This document shows positions 1 to 8,157 of a DNA stretch of 64,000 nucleotides, one piece after another. The translations under genes and the position numbers were made by a program. Within the stretch, counting starts at the first letter, position 1, and every line of letters starts with the position of its first letter. The DNA lies in NCBI GenBank assembly GCA_021648145.1, contig JAKITI010000007.1, forward strand, positions 65,018 through 129,017. The letters run 5' to 3'. The notes under the pieces are model-generated. The model had not been told where the DNA came from, searched no databases, and worked only from the letters and a program-made list of their open reading frames with translations. This DNA is from Gammaproteobacteria bacterium (lineage in GTDB: Bacteria > Pseudomonadota > Gammaproteobacteria > JAADGQ01).

Positions 1-2
1 CT

Positions 3-368
3 GCGGTGTTATGGATATTATGGATTTATCTACTATTGCCAATATTAGCGCCATTACTATTATTGATTGGCAATGATGTTCAAACCATAAGTCATATTGA
101 AGGTTCATTAAATATTAAACAGTTCATTGCTATACTCCCTTTTATTGCCATGATTGCTCTGATGTATTGGTTGTGGAGTAAATACAATACGTTACTGTAT
201 CTTCAACGCAATAAAAAAGATAAGGGGAATAGTATTCAACAGTATGCGTCATCAAACTATTTTGGTGCTTCAACCAAAGAGCTGAGCTGCTGGCGGAATT
301 TTAAACAGGTGACTGTCAAGCTAACTGAGCAAGGCGATATCTCTTACGTAAAAGAACATAAATTGTAA
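3..368 (+). CDS. pgaD: PgaD-like PGA biosynthesis protein, 5' partial
   Basis: Small inner-membrane protein resembling PgaD, which helps the PgaC glycosyltransferase make poly-beta-1,6-N-acetylglucosamine. The frame is open to the left edge, so the true start and probably pgaC lie outside. Two hydrophobic helices are visible (about residues 2-23 and 38-58), followed by a YNTLLY segment comparable to the YNKLRF stretch of E. coli PgaD and a short soluble tail. Family PgaD is about 135-150 residues; about 120 are seen here. The GTG at position 6 could be a start but has no visible ribosome-binding site. Assignment rests on topology and these short similarities. Confidence 0.6.
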   Translation, partial: AVLWILWIYLLLPILAPLLLLIGNDVQTISHIEGSLNIKQFIAILPFIAMIALMYWLWSKYNTLLYLQRNKKDKGNSIQQYASSNYFGASTKELSCWRNFKQVTVKLTEQGDISYVKEHKL

Positions 369-456
369 AATAGATATCTGTTGATATTATGTGAGTATTA
401 GAGAAGCAGAGAATGGACATGTAATTATTTTCCATCATTGGATCAGGTTGTTAATT

Positions 457-485
457 GCCTTACTTATTAGTAAGGCATATATAGT
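457..485 (+). promoter_or_regulatory. Palindromic operator/promoter in front of the vapBC remnant
   Basis: A perfect inverted repeat, arms GCCTTACT (457-464) and AGTAAGGC (469-476) with loop TATT, is followed at once by a TATAGT -10-like hexamer (480-485). The start codon of the fused remnant is 27 bases further on. AbrB/VapB-type antitoxins usually repress their own operon through such palindromes, so this may be the surviving operator. It could instead be the terminator hairpin of the upstream gene, although no T run follows. Confidence 0.4.
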
Positions 486-512
486 GAGATTAAATAGCAA
501 AGGCAAGCAACA

Positions 513-701
513 ATGCAGACAGCAACGATTACAAGTAAAGGGCAGATAACCATCCCAAAGGATATTAGAGATTCAAAAGTATCTAATGCTGACTTTTCAG
601 ATCACTTATTAGCACGTAAAAATGAATCTGCAGGTTGTAAAACCACCGTTACTTTTGATAAAAAATCTTCAAAGCAACCCGCTTTCAAGCTACTTAAATA
701 A
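513..701 (+). pseudogene. Fused remnant of an AbrB antitoxin / PIN toxin (VapBC) pair
   Basis: A 62-codon frame whose first 19 residues (MQTATITSKGQITIPKDIR) are the start of an AbrB/SpoVT swapped-hairpin antitoxin. From about residue 25 the text is the end of a PIN-domain toxin (ADFSDHLLARKNESAGCKTT, then TFDKKSSKQPAFKLL). The antitoxin's C-terminal half and most of the PIN domain, including its first acidic catalytic residues, are missing. A deletion of roughly 400-500 bases joining the two genes in frame explains this. The product should have no nuclease activity; it might still bind DNA as a very short AbrB-like peptide. Confidence 0.65.
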
Positions 702-854
702 GAGACTGACTGGTGCAGTTTTGATGTGTTAATCTGATATAAATTTTGCTGTGAGCAACCAAAGGTTGTGTGATAACAGTCACTAAGTCCTCGGCTCTAT
801 AGTGAGACTATCTTTCACTTCATCTCATATATTAAAAATCTGGAAATCATTAAT

Positions 855-2036
855 ATGCAGTGCTTCCGCTCATTTCATGCCTTTGCAACCCTTACCCTAT
901 TAACTTTTTTACTTTTCGTCACAGGTTGTGGTGGTAACAGCGACCCACAAAGCAGTGACGATACGGACAGCTCAATTGTAAAAATCAATTACGATGCAGA
1001 ATCAGCGAGCTGGTGGCTACATTACAGTTCCGATGAGCCTGTGCTCTGTGCGATTAATCTAGGTCAAACAAGCTCAGAGGGATTTAGCCAGCTGCAATCC
1101 ATGGATATGACACGCCCGGTGAGGGAACATAGCCTTGAACTCACCCTTGTGGCCGATATGCGCTACCGAGCTATGCTGACCACCTTTGATACAACAAACA
1201 ACGTACAACGCTCTCAAATTTTTCATTTCACCACAACCCGCAACCAAAATGGTGATCTGAACCTCATTGAAGAGACAGTTACTCAACTAACAACTGTTGA
1301 CGATTTAAGCAATGCCGCTGAGATCTGGCAGATTACTCCCAATAGCTCAGAGGTCAGCTCCAATAGTGCAACCATTCAGTTCGAAACAGATATACCAACA
1401 CTTGTAAGTACAGCCTATGGTAAATCGACAAACTTCGGACTATCGGAGCGCATGGCCGGTGGCATGGCCACAACAGAGCACATGCTTCAACTCATGGCAC
1501 TTTCTGCTGAGATGGCCTATCACTACAATATCATCGTGATTGATGAGTCTGGCGAGTTGTATCAATCAGAAAATCTTACATTTACGACCGAACAAAACAT
1601 CATTCCAAACAGTAGTTTGGGCGATAATATTGCACTGAAATCATTAGGCGCAAGCATCTCAAGCGTAAGCAGTAACTGGAGTAACGGTGATAACGACAGC
1701 AGCTTTGGTGCTAATAACGCCATTGACGACGACCCTAACACCGAGTGGTCATCCAACGATGAGGGAAACAACGCGACCATAGAAATTACGCTGGATAAAG
1801 CATACGCTATTACCGGAATCGGCTTCTGGACAAGAACAATGGGCAGCAGTGCCCAAATCACACAGTTCGAAGTATTGACCACAGATGGCACTTCACTCGG
1901 TATATTCGACCTGCCTAATGCCACTCAACTCCATAAATTCGATATTTCAGAAACTATGCAGAAAACATTGAAATTCAGCGTGATAAGCAGCAATGGGGGT
2001 AACACTGGGGCTAGAAGTATTGAGATTTATCAGTAA
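855..2036 (+). CDS. Lipoprotein with C-terminal discoidin (F5/8 type C) domain
   Basis: Exported lipoprotein of 393 residues. The N-terminus is a signal sequence ending in a lipobox (VTGC, Cys25). The middle (about 45-250) is rich in beta-strand-like segments and resembles fibronectin-type repeats. Residues about 256-391 look like a carbohydrate-binding discoidin domain: they contain NAIDDDPNTEWSS, a pattern typical of that fold, and end in a strand naming SIEIYQ. No catalytic domain is recognised, so a surface adhesin or glycan-binding role is inferred. It is flanked by accessory sequence and has no operon partner. Confidence 0.6.
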   Translation: MQCFRSFHAFATLTLLTFLLFVTGCGGNSDPQSSDDTDSSIVKINYDAESASWWLHYSSDEPVLCAINLGQTSSEGFSQLQSMDMTRPVREHSLELTLVADMRYRAMLTTFDTTNNVQRSQIFHFTTTRNQNGDLNLIEETVTQLTTVDDLSNAAEIWQITPNSSEVSSNSATIQFETDIPTLVSTAYGKSTNFGLSERMAGGMATTEHMLQLMALSAEMAYHYNIIVIDESGELYQSENLTFTTEQNIIPNSSLGDNIALKSLGASISSVSSNWSNGDNDSSFGANNAIDDDPNTEWSSNDEGNNATIEITLDKAYAITGIGFWTRTMGSSAQITQFEVLTTDGTSLGIFDLPNATQLHKFDISETMQKTLKFSVISSNGGNTGARSIEIYQ

Positions 2037-2108
2037 ATACTGAGATAAGGAATAAGTATGGAGTAATTTATAAAATTATTCTGTGATCGTTCTGTAGAAA
2101 ATTGGGTG

Positions 2109-2125
2109 GCTGAGTGACGCTCAGC
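2109..2125 (-). terminator. Hairpin after rmuC
   Basis: A 6-bp inverted repeat (GCTGAG / CTCAGC, loop of 5) sits three bases past the rmuC stop codon. On the minus strand a short T run (TTTT) follows 6 bases later, so this is at best a weak intrinsic terminator. Confidence 0.35.
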
Positions 2126-2127
2126 GC

Positions 2128-3414
2128 TTACCTGATTTTTTCGGTAGTAGATCTAACGCTTGTTTCAATGCAATCTGGCTGCTCAACCTCTTTGCTTGTT
2201 CTAATACCTAGCTTTGTGAATTTTTGTGCGGCTGGGGTAATCTGGCGTTCAAATGATCCGATGGCTTTGTTGTAGTGCTCTACGGTATTTTCGAGATTGT
2301 TACCGAGTTTTCCTAAGTGTTCTGAAAATGTGGCAAGGCGTTTGTACAGGTCTTCACCGAGGTCACGAATGGTTTCTGCATTGTCGGCCAGTGTTTGTTG
2401 TCGCCAGCCATAAGCGATGGTGCGCAGCAGTGCGACGAAGCTGGTCGGGGTGGCGAGAATCACTTTTTTGATGAGTGCTTTTTCTAACAGGTCTCGGTCG
2501 AACTCCAGTGCGGCACTTAAAAATGGATCGCCAGGGATAAACAACACGACAAAATCTGGGCTATTTTTGAATTGTTTCCAGTAGTTTTTACTGGCCAGTT
2601 CGTTAACACGGCGATTGACATTTCGCGCATGTTTTTCTAGGTACTTGTTACGTGTTTGATCATCAGGGGCTTCAATGGCGCTGAGGTAAGCATCCAGCGG
2701 TGTTTTAACATCGACAATAATTTCACGAGACCCAGGAATGCGTATGATCATATCGGGGCGAAAAGCACCTTCAGGTGTTGTTGTATGCTCTTGTTCATAG
2801 AAATCACAAAATTCAACCATGCCTGAAAGTTCGGCAAGGCGTTTCAGGGTTAATTCACCCCATTGACCACGCACCTCTGGCCTGCGCATGGCTTGACTTA
2901 AATTGTGTGTCTCAGTATGGAGCATCTGCTGAGTTTGCTGCATTGAATCGAGGTATTGACTCAGTGAGCCATAGGCTTCTTTGCGGTCCTGTTCAACACG
3001 TTGAATTTGCTGATCTGTTTTGTTGAGCGCTTCTTTGATCGGATCAAGCATCGCTTTAATGGAGTGTTCTTTTTGAGCGAGGTCACTTTGGGATTGTATG
3101 TGGAGTTGCTTCAGGTTTTCGTTGGCCAGTTTGAGAAACTGCTCATTATTTTGATTGAGCGCCCTTGTGGAGAGCATTGAAAAGGTATCTCTGAGCTGCT
3201 TTTGCATGGTGTGGGTGTCGGCACGTTTTTCTAATGCATTTTGTCGTTCAAGTTCCAGAGTGGTTCTGAGCTTTGTATTTTCTTCACGCAGTTCGCTTTG
3301 TTGGCGCAGCGCCCAGAAATAGGTGAATGTCCATGCGGTCATTGCGGAGAGTAGGGCGGTGATTGCAAATAGTATATAGAGTATGTTTTCAGTAAATATC
3401 AGTTTTAAATCCAC
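2128..3414 (-). CDS. rmuC: DNA recombination protein RmuC
   Basis: RmuC-family protein of 428 residues that limits DNA inversions and other rearrangements; the family has a restriction-endonuclease-like core. There is an N-terminal membrane helix (about 8-30), a long coiled coil (about 35-175) and the RmuC domain (about 180-400) with REIIVDVKTPLDAYL carrying the conserved acidic and lysine residues. The start is a GTG that overlaps the end of the upstream phosphatase gene by 10 bases, which indicates translational coupling. It is the last gene of the mtaD-ubiG-gph-rmuC unit. Confidence 0.9.
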   Translation of the reverse strand: MDLKLIFTENILYILFAITALLSAMTAWTFTYFWALRQQSELREENTKLRTTLELERQNALEKRADTHTMQKQLRDTFSMLSTRALNQNNEQFLKLANENLKQLHIQSQSDLAQKEHSIKAMLDPIKEALNKTDQQIQRVEQDRKEAYGSLSQYLDSMQQTQQMLHTETHNLSQAMRRPEVRGQWGELTLKRLAELSGMVEFCDFYEQEHTTTPEGAFRPDMIIRIPGSREIIVDVKTPLDAYLSAIEAPDDQTRNKYLEKHARNVNRRVNELASKNYWKQFKNSPDFVVLFIPGDPFLSAALEFDRDLLEKALIKKVILATPTSFVALLRTIAYGWRQQTLADNAETIRDLGEDLYKRLATFSEHLGKLGNNLENTVEHYNKAIGSFERQITPAAQKFTKLGIRTSKEVEQPDCIETSVRSTTEKIR

Positions 3415-4052
3415 TGCAAAATATCCTGTGGATGGTGAATCAGCCCATCGGCTTGCCAGCTTTGTGGATAATCATTGTCACTAATATAGCCAAACAGTGC
3501 GGCCAATGTTGTCATACCTGCACGATTACCGGCTTCAATATCTCGCTCGGCATCTCCGACGTAAAGGCACTTTTCAGGGGGTTGGCTGGCCAAACGGCTG
3601 GCATGGAAAAGTGGTTCGGGATGGGGTTTTCTCATTGAAGTTGTATCACCGCTGACAATGCAGGCGGCTCGATCAGACAGCCCAAGCTGATCCATGAGCG
3701 GGTCGGTTAAAAATGCGGGTTTATTGGTGACTACACCCCAGGTTTTTCCTTGTTGCTCGATATGATCCAGCAGTGAATTCATGCCGTTAAAAAGGCTGGT
3801 TTCACGCGTAATATTGTTGGCATAAATTTCAATGAGCCTCTGACTGAGTATTTGATGGTTTTCTGTTTCACCAAAGCCAAGTTTAATCAAAGCACCTGTG
3901 CCGTTGGATGCTGCAACGCGAATTTTTTCAAAAGGACATAGGGCTTTGCCTTGTTCTTTCAATACAGTATTCAGAGCATAAGCCAGGTCGGGCGCTGTAT
4001 CAGCTAGTGTGCCATCCAGATCAAACAGAATGGTTTCTATTTTTGAACTCAT
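3405..4052 (-). CDS. gph: HAD phosphatase: phosphoglycolate phosphatase (Gph) or MurNAc-6-phosphate phosphatase (MupP)
   Basis: HAD-superfamily phosphatase of 215 residues. The nucleophile motif FDLDGT (Asp11, Asp13) opens the protein, with VVTNKP as motif II and [11 protein letters not shown] as motif IV. Its ATG overlaps the ubiG stop by 4 bases. Genes here are usually labelled gph, but in Pseudomonas the gene next to mtaD and ubiG encodes MupP, which dephosphorylates MurNAc-6-phosphate in peptidoglycan recycling. The identical neighbourhood makes that function at least as likely; sequence alone does not decide it. Confidence 0.85.
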   Translation of the reverse strand: MSSKIETILFDLDGTLADTAPDLAYALNTVLKEQGKALCPFEKIRVAASNGTGALIKLGFGETENHQILSQRLIEIYANNITRETSLFNGMNSLLDHIEQQGKTWGVVTNKPAFLTDPLMDQLGLSDRAACIVSGDTTSMRKPHPEPLFHASRLASQPPEKCLYVGDAERDIEAGNRAGMTTLAALFGYISDNDYPQSWQADGLIHHPQDILQWI

Positions 4053-4759
4053 TTAGGGCGAACCACATGAACCAGATAGTTGACGCTGAGATCCTGATTA
4101 AGTTTATAGCTCTGAGTCAGAGGGTTGTAGCTCATGCCTGTTATTTTTTTGAGTTCCAGACCAGCTTCTCGAATCCACTCTTCCAGTTCTGATGGACGAA
4201 TGAATTTCTGATAGTCGTGTGTGCCCTTGGGGAGCATTTTCAGAATGTATTCTGCGCCGAGAATGGCAAAGAGGTAGGATTTTGCATTTCGATTGAGTGT
4301 AGAAAAGAAAAGATTTCCACCTGGTTTAACCAGCTTGGCGCAGGATTTAATGACCGAAGAAGGGTCGGGTACGTGCTCCAGCATCTCCATGCAGGTGATA
4401 ACATCAAAAGTTGATGGTTGTTTTGTAGATAGAGTTTCTACTGAAGTTTGTTGGTAATTAACTTTTGCACCGGATTCAAGCAAGTGAAGTTCTGCAACAG
4501 AGAGTGCGGCTGTTGCCATGTCGATCCCCGTTACTTCTGCGCCACGAAAAGCCATGCTTTCAGAGAGTATGCCGCCGCCACAGCCAACGTCCAGCACCTC
4601 TTTTCCTGCAATGCTCGCGTGTTCGTCGATATAGTTTAAGCGAAGTGGATTAATGTCATGCAGGGGTTTGAATTCACTGGTGGAATCCCACCAACGTGAT
4701 GCTAAGGCATTAAATTTTCCAACTTCTTGAGGGTCAACATTTTGAAGGATTTCAGTCAT
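4049..4759 (-). CDS. ubiG: Ubiquinone biosynthesis O-methyltransferase UbiG
   Basis: SAM-dependent methyltransferase of 236 residues that performs both O-methylations of ubiquinone biosynthesis. The N-terminus has the UbiG signature [15 protein letters not shown] followed by LHDINPLRL. The SAM-binding motif I is [13 protein letters not shown] (about 55-67). Near the C-terminus SYNPLTQ is also family-typical. Full length; overlaps gph by 4 bases and lies 13 bases after mtaD. Confidence 0.95.
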   Translation of the reverse strand: MTEILQNVDPQEVGKFNALASRWWDSTSEFKPLHDINPLRLNYIDEHASIAGKEVLDVGCGGGILSESMAFRGAEVTGIDMATAALSVAELHLLESGAKVNYQQTSVETLSTKQPSTFDVITCMEMLEHVPDPSSVIKSCAKLVKPGGNLFFSTLNRNAKSYLFAILGAEYILKMLPKGTHDYQKFIRPSELEEWIREAGLELKKITGMSYNPLTQSYKLNQDLSVNYLVHVVRPK

Positions 4760-4772
4760 GGTGAATTACCTA

Positions 4773-6089
4773 TCATTCTTCGGCAATACAAGTTTGCCAG
4801 CGCAGAGTTTTTTGTTTGATCTTCTGTTCATCTAATGTGGTGAGCATACCACTTTTTAACAAGTGCTGGCCTGCAACCCAGACATCCGTAACATTATGCC
4901 GGCCGCTGGTATAAACGATTTGTGATATTGGGTGATACATCGGCTGGCTTTCTAATGAACCAAGATTCACGGCGGTGATATCGGCTGCTTTTCCTGCTTT
5001 AAATGAACCTGTTTTATCATCAATTCCTAATGCTTTAGCACCCCCCAGTGTGGCTATTTTGAGGGCATCTTCTGCTGGTAAAGCACTAGCATCGTTGGCG
5101 ACTGCTTTGGCAAGAAGTGCGGCACTGCGCATCTCTCCAAACATATCAAGGTCGTTATTGCTGGCTGCGCCATCGGTGCCTAATGCAACGTTTCCACCCG
5201 CCCGCATGATTTTATGAACGGGGCAAAAGCCACTGGCGAGTTTTAAATTCGATTCAGGGCAATGTACAACGTGTACGCCTGCTTTAGTTATTTGTGAAAT
5301 TTCATCATCATTCAGGTGAGTCATATGAACGGCAATTAAACGGGGAGATATCAAACCCAGACGAGTCAGCCGCTCTAGTGGCCGCTCTTTATATTTTTCA
5401 ATGCTTTGGCTGATTTCATCAGAAGTTTCATGAAGGTGAATATGTACCGGAATATCGAGCTGCTCAGCCAGTGTATTGATCTGTTGTAGCGGTTCATCGG
5501 AAACCGTATAGGGCGCATGAGGTGCAAATGTAGTGGTGATGCGGGGGTGGTGACGATAACGCTCATGCACTTCCAGACCTTTGCTGATGTATTCATCGGC
5601 ACCACTCGCCCACACCGTTGGAAAGTCAATAATGATCATACCAACAACGGCTCGTATGCCACTTTTATCTGCAATACGCGCCGCAACGTCTGGAAAAAAA
5701 TACATATCACTAAAAGTGGTTGTGCCGCCGCGTATCATTTCGGCGATTGCAAGCTCAGTACCGTCCTGAACAAAATCACTGTTAACCCACTTTCCTTCAG
5801 CGGGCCAGATGTGATCGTTCAGCCACTCCATCAAAGGCAAATCGTCAGATAACCCCCTGAACAGACTCATTGCCGCATGAGTATGAGTATTGATCAGGCC
5901 GGGAATCAGTGCATGTTCTGTGAGATTTTGTACGTTGTGGCCTAGATATTTTTCTTTGGCTTGGTCTGTAGGCAAGAGTTCCAGAATATGTCCTTCATGA
6001 ATGGCAAGGCTGTAATTTTCATGAACAATGTTTTCAGGCTCAACGGGAATAATCCAGCGGGCGTGGATGAGAGCATCTATATTTTGCAT
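4773..6089 (-). CDS. mtaD: 5-methylthioadenosine/S-adenosylhomocysteine deaminase (TRZ/ATZ family)
   Basis: Amidohydrolase of 438 residues that deaminates methylthioadenosine or S-adenosylhomocysteine, feeding methionine salvage. Metal ligands are seen in NTHTHAAMSLFRG (His69, His71), in HIHLHET and in GTDGAASNNDLDM. It is probably the first gene of the operon with ubiG, gph and rmuC. SAH clearance next to a SAM-dependent methyltransferase is functionally sensible. Related guanine or triazine deaminases share the fold, but the gene order favours MtaD. Confidence 0.88.
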   Translation of the reverse strand: MQNIDALIHARWIIPVEPENIVHENYSLAIHEGHILELLPTDQAKEKYLGHNVQNLTEHALIPGLINTHTHAAMSLFRGLSDDLPLMEWLNDHIWPAEGKWVNSDFVQDGTELAIAEMIRGGTTTFSDMYFFPDVAARIADKSGIRAVVGMIIIDFPTVWASGADEYISKGLEVHERYRHHPRITTTFAPHAPYTVSDEPLQQINTLAEQLDIPVHIHLHETSDEISQSIEKYKERPLERLTRLGLISPRLIAVHMTHLNDDEISQITKAGVHVVHCPESNLKLASGFCPVHKIMRAGGNVALGTDGAASNNDLDMFGEMRSAALLAKAVANDASALPAEDALKIATLGGAKALGIDDKTGSFKAGKAADITAVNLGSLESQPMYHPISQIVYTSGRHNVTDVWVAGQHLLKSGMLTTLDEQKIKQKTLRWQTCIAEE

Positions 6090-6139
6090 CTGTTTTTATT
6101 TTCAAGTGCGATTAGTGATAAATGAGCGAATTATACTGT

Positions 6140-6178
6140 TTATGGTGTGGCTGCGTATATGAAAATCCATAGAGTATT
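6140..6178 (+). promoter_or_regulatory. Copy 1 of a 39-bp direct repeat (candidate operator)
   Basis: This block matches 7391-7429 at 35 of 39 positions, including an unbroken identical stretch from GCTGCGTATA through TGAAAATCCA. It ends 89 bases before the start of the secreted-protein gene at 6268. The second copy precedes the two-component regulator gene. A shared promoter or binding site for that regulator is inferred. Confidence 0.55.
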
Positions 6179-6267
6179 AAGCAATATGAGTGCATTGCCG
6201 ATTTATTGAGTGGATAAGAGTTTTTTGATGCTGACTGCCCCATCTATGTTCAATCCAGGTAAACGAT

Positions 6268-7368
6268 ATGATCTATATTTTTAATCTTGTTAAAACAAAC
6301 TGCTGTTACCTGTTTCTGTTATTGCTCACCCCGTTGGCCATCTGCTTTCCTCAATGGGCAAACAGCGGAGCACTGTTTGATCTTAATTTTGAAGGTGTTG
6401 CTGGTGCTGATTTTCTCAAAGGTGGTTACGCGAACTCTGGACAACCTTTTGTGTGCCCTGATGCAAGTAATCCAGACTGTAATATTGGAACCTTTCCTGA
6501 CCCTGATACGACGACTTTTTTACATGAGCGAATTGGCGGCTATTGGCATCTTGTGATTGGCGACCCTAGTGAGGGTTTTGTGCAGGAGACCTATACACCG
6601 ATAAAAAACACGTTCTTATCGGATAGCGGCGGTCGTGAACCTGTTTTTTTTACGTTTAGTGGCAATCTGGAGCAATGGAGCGGGAATGGTTGGGATCCTT
6701 TAGAGTTTAACAATAAAACCTTTGGCCCTGATAATGTCAGCTTTTCTGGTAACGGTACGGGTAATCCTACAAAAGTTATTATGCGTCAGGTGCTTGGGTC
6801 TGGCTCTTTAGCTGCGACAAGCGATCGAGTTCGTGAATGGAGTTGTGATGCGGGTCAGTTCTGCCAAGAGTTTTTAAAATCAGACTTTGATTTCAAACCC
6901 GTCATCACTCAGCAGTTTGATTCAGATGAAACGACCTCTTTTTTTAAAGTAGATATGAGTGCGATAGATTACAATACGATGGGCACAACAGGGATCATTA
7001 CCAACACTCTTGCTATCACTGATCCTGATATGCCTGATAGTGATCAAGTGAACCCTTTTGGATCTAACCTTATCGCTCCTGATAGCAGCACCTTTGATAT
7101 GGCTGTCGATTCCGAGCGTTCAAATGCCAATGCGGGTCGTTACACTTATACTGCGGGTATAGGGTGGTATAACGATGGTGATGGTGATGGTTTTCGTGCC
7201 TTTGATCCTGGGCAGTACGATTATGAGGATATAGGCATTAATGCCGATCAGATGGAGATGGAGTGGGGCGTGTTCTTCGATCCCAGTCAAAACAGTTATG
7301 GTGGTAATGAAATCAAATGTGCTGTTGAAAATCTTGACCCGTGTAATTTTCCTGCTATCAACTACTAA
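6268..7368 (+). CDS. Secreted protein of unknown function
   Basis: 366 residues with a long signal sequence (hydrophobic stretch about 13-29, probable cleavage near residue 35). The mature part is acidic, rich in Asp, Gly, Asn, Phe and aromatic residues, and low in Lys, as in many exported beta-rich proteins. Three Cys pairs are possible (VCPDASNPDC, CDAGQFC, CAVENLDPC), consistent with a disulfide-bonded extracytoplasmic fold. No family is recognised. A repeat found again in front of the phoP-like gene lies upstream, so it may belong to the same regulon as the protease operon that follows. Confidence 0.6.
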   Translation: MIYIFNLVKTNCCYLFLLLLTPLAICFPQWANSGALFDLNFEGVAGADFLKGGYANSGQPFVCPDASNPDCNIGTFPDPDTTTFLHERIGGYWHLVIGDPSEGFVQETYTPIKNTFLSDSGGREPVFFTFSGNLEQWSGNGWDPLEFNNKTFGPDNVSFSGNGTGNPTKVIMRQVLGSGSLAATSDRVREWSCDAGQFCQEFLKSDFDFKPVITQQFDSDETTSFFKVDMSAIDYNTMGTTGIITNTLAITDPDMPDSDQVNPFGSNLIAPDSSTFDMAVDSERSNANAGRYTYTAGIGWYNDGDGDGFRAFDPGQYDYEDIGINADQMEMEWGVFFDPSQNSYGGNEIKCAVENLDPCNFPAINY

Positions 7369-7390
7369 TTCCCTTAACGCGATAGATGCT

Positions 7391-7429
7391 TTATGGCGCT
7401 GCTGCGTATATGAAAATCCATATAGTATT
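7391..7429 (+). promoter_or_regulatory. Copy 2 of the 39-bp direct repeat, ahead of the phoP-like gene
   Basis: Near-identical to 6140-6178 (4 mismatches). It ends 35 bases before the response-regulator start and contains TATAGT (7421-7426), a good -10 hexamer. A third partial copy of the first 12 bases (TTATGGTGTCGC) begins at 7431. Autoregulation by the PhoP-like protein through this element is inferred. Confidence 0.55.
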
Positions 7430-7464
7430 GTTATGGTGTCGCTATGTTTCAAAGGGATTAACCG

Positions 7465-8148
7465 ATGCGTGTATTAGTAATTGAAGATGAAGCCCCATTG
7501 CGAGAACAATTGACTGAGCGATTAACGAGCCAGGGTTTTGCTGTAGATTGTGCTGATAATGGTGTGGATGGTCTGTTTTTGGGGCAAGAGCACCCTTATG
7601 ATGTCATGGTGATTGACTTGGGGTTGCCGGGAATGCTTGGAATTGATGTGATTAAAACATTGCGTTCAGAAGGCAATATGTGCCCAATATTGATTTTAAC
7701 TGCGCGTGGGCGCTGGAACGAAAAAGTGGATGGCCTGGAAGCGGGGGCGGATGATTATATGGTGAAGCCTTTTCATATTGAAGAGTTACTGGCACGCCTT
7801 AACGTTCTGGCACGGCGAGCCGCGGGTTGGGCGCAGTCTGTATTGCAATGTGAGGTCATTGCATTGAACACAAGTACTCAGGTAGTCACTGTGAGTGACG
7901 AAGCGGTAGAACTGACATCTTATGAATATAAACTGCTGGAGTATTTAATGTTACATGCGGGCGAAGTAATTTCAAAAACTAACCTGACGGAACATTTGTA
8001 TGATCAGGATTTTGATCGTGATAGCAATGTCATTGAAGTGTTTATTCGACGTTTAAGAAATAAGCTCGATCCTGATAAAAAATTACAGCCTATCGAAACA
8101 TTACGTGGACGCGGATATCGTTTTACGCTGGCACGCTTACCAACTTAA
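7465..8148 (+). CDS. OmpR/PhoP-family response regulator
   Basis: 227 residues: receiver domain (1-115) with the acidic pocket at EDE (residues 7-9), phosphoacceptor Asp51 in IDLGLPG and Lys in VKPFH, followed by a winged-helix DNA-binding domain (about 125-222) ending in ETLRGRGYRF. It is most like PhoP/QseB-type regulators. The partner kinase starts 9 bases downstream. Gene order and the upstream repeat suggest it controls the protease operon and the secreted protein at 6268. Confidence 0.92.
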   Translation: MRVLVIEDEAPLREQLTERLTSQGFAVDCADNGVDGLFLGQEHPYDVMVIDLGLPGMLGIDVIKTLRSEGNMCPILILTARGRWNEKVDGLEAGADDYMVKPFHIEELLARLNVLARRAAGWAQSVLQCEVIALNTSTQVVTVSDEAVELTSYEYKLLEYLMLHAGEVISKTNLTEHLYDQDFDRDSNVIEVFIRRLRNKLDPDKKLQPIETLRGRGYRFTLARLPT

Positions 8149-8157
8149 CTTGAAATT

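Noticed and set aside
1562-1924. A 120-codon minus-strand frame inside the discoidin lipoprotein gene
   Set aside because: Antisense to a gene with a clear signal peptide and domain; no own start signals.
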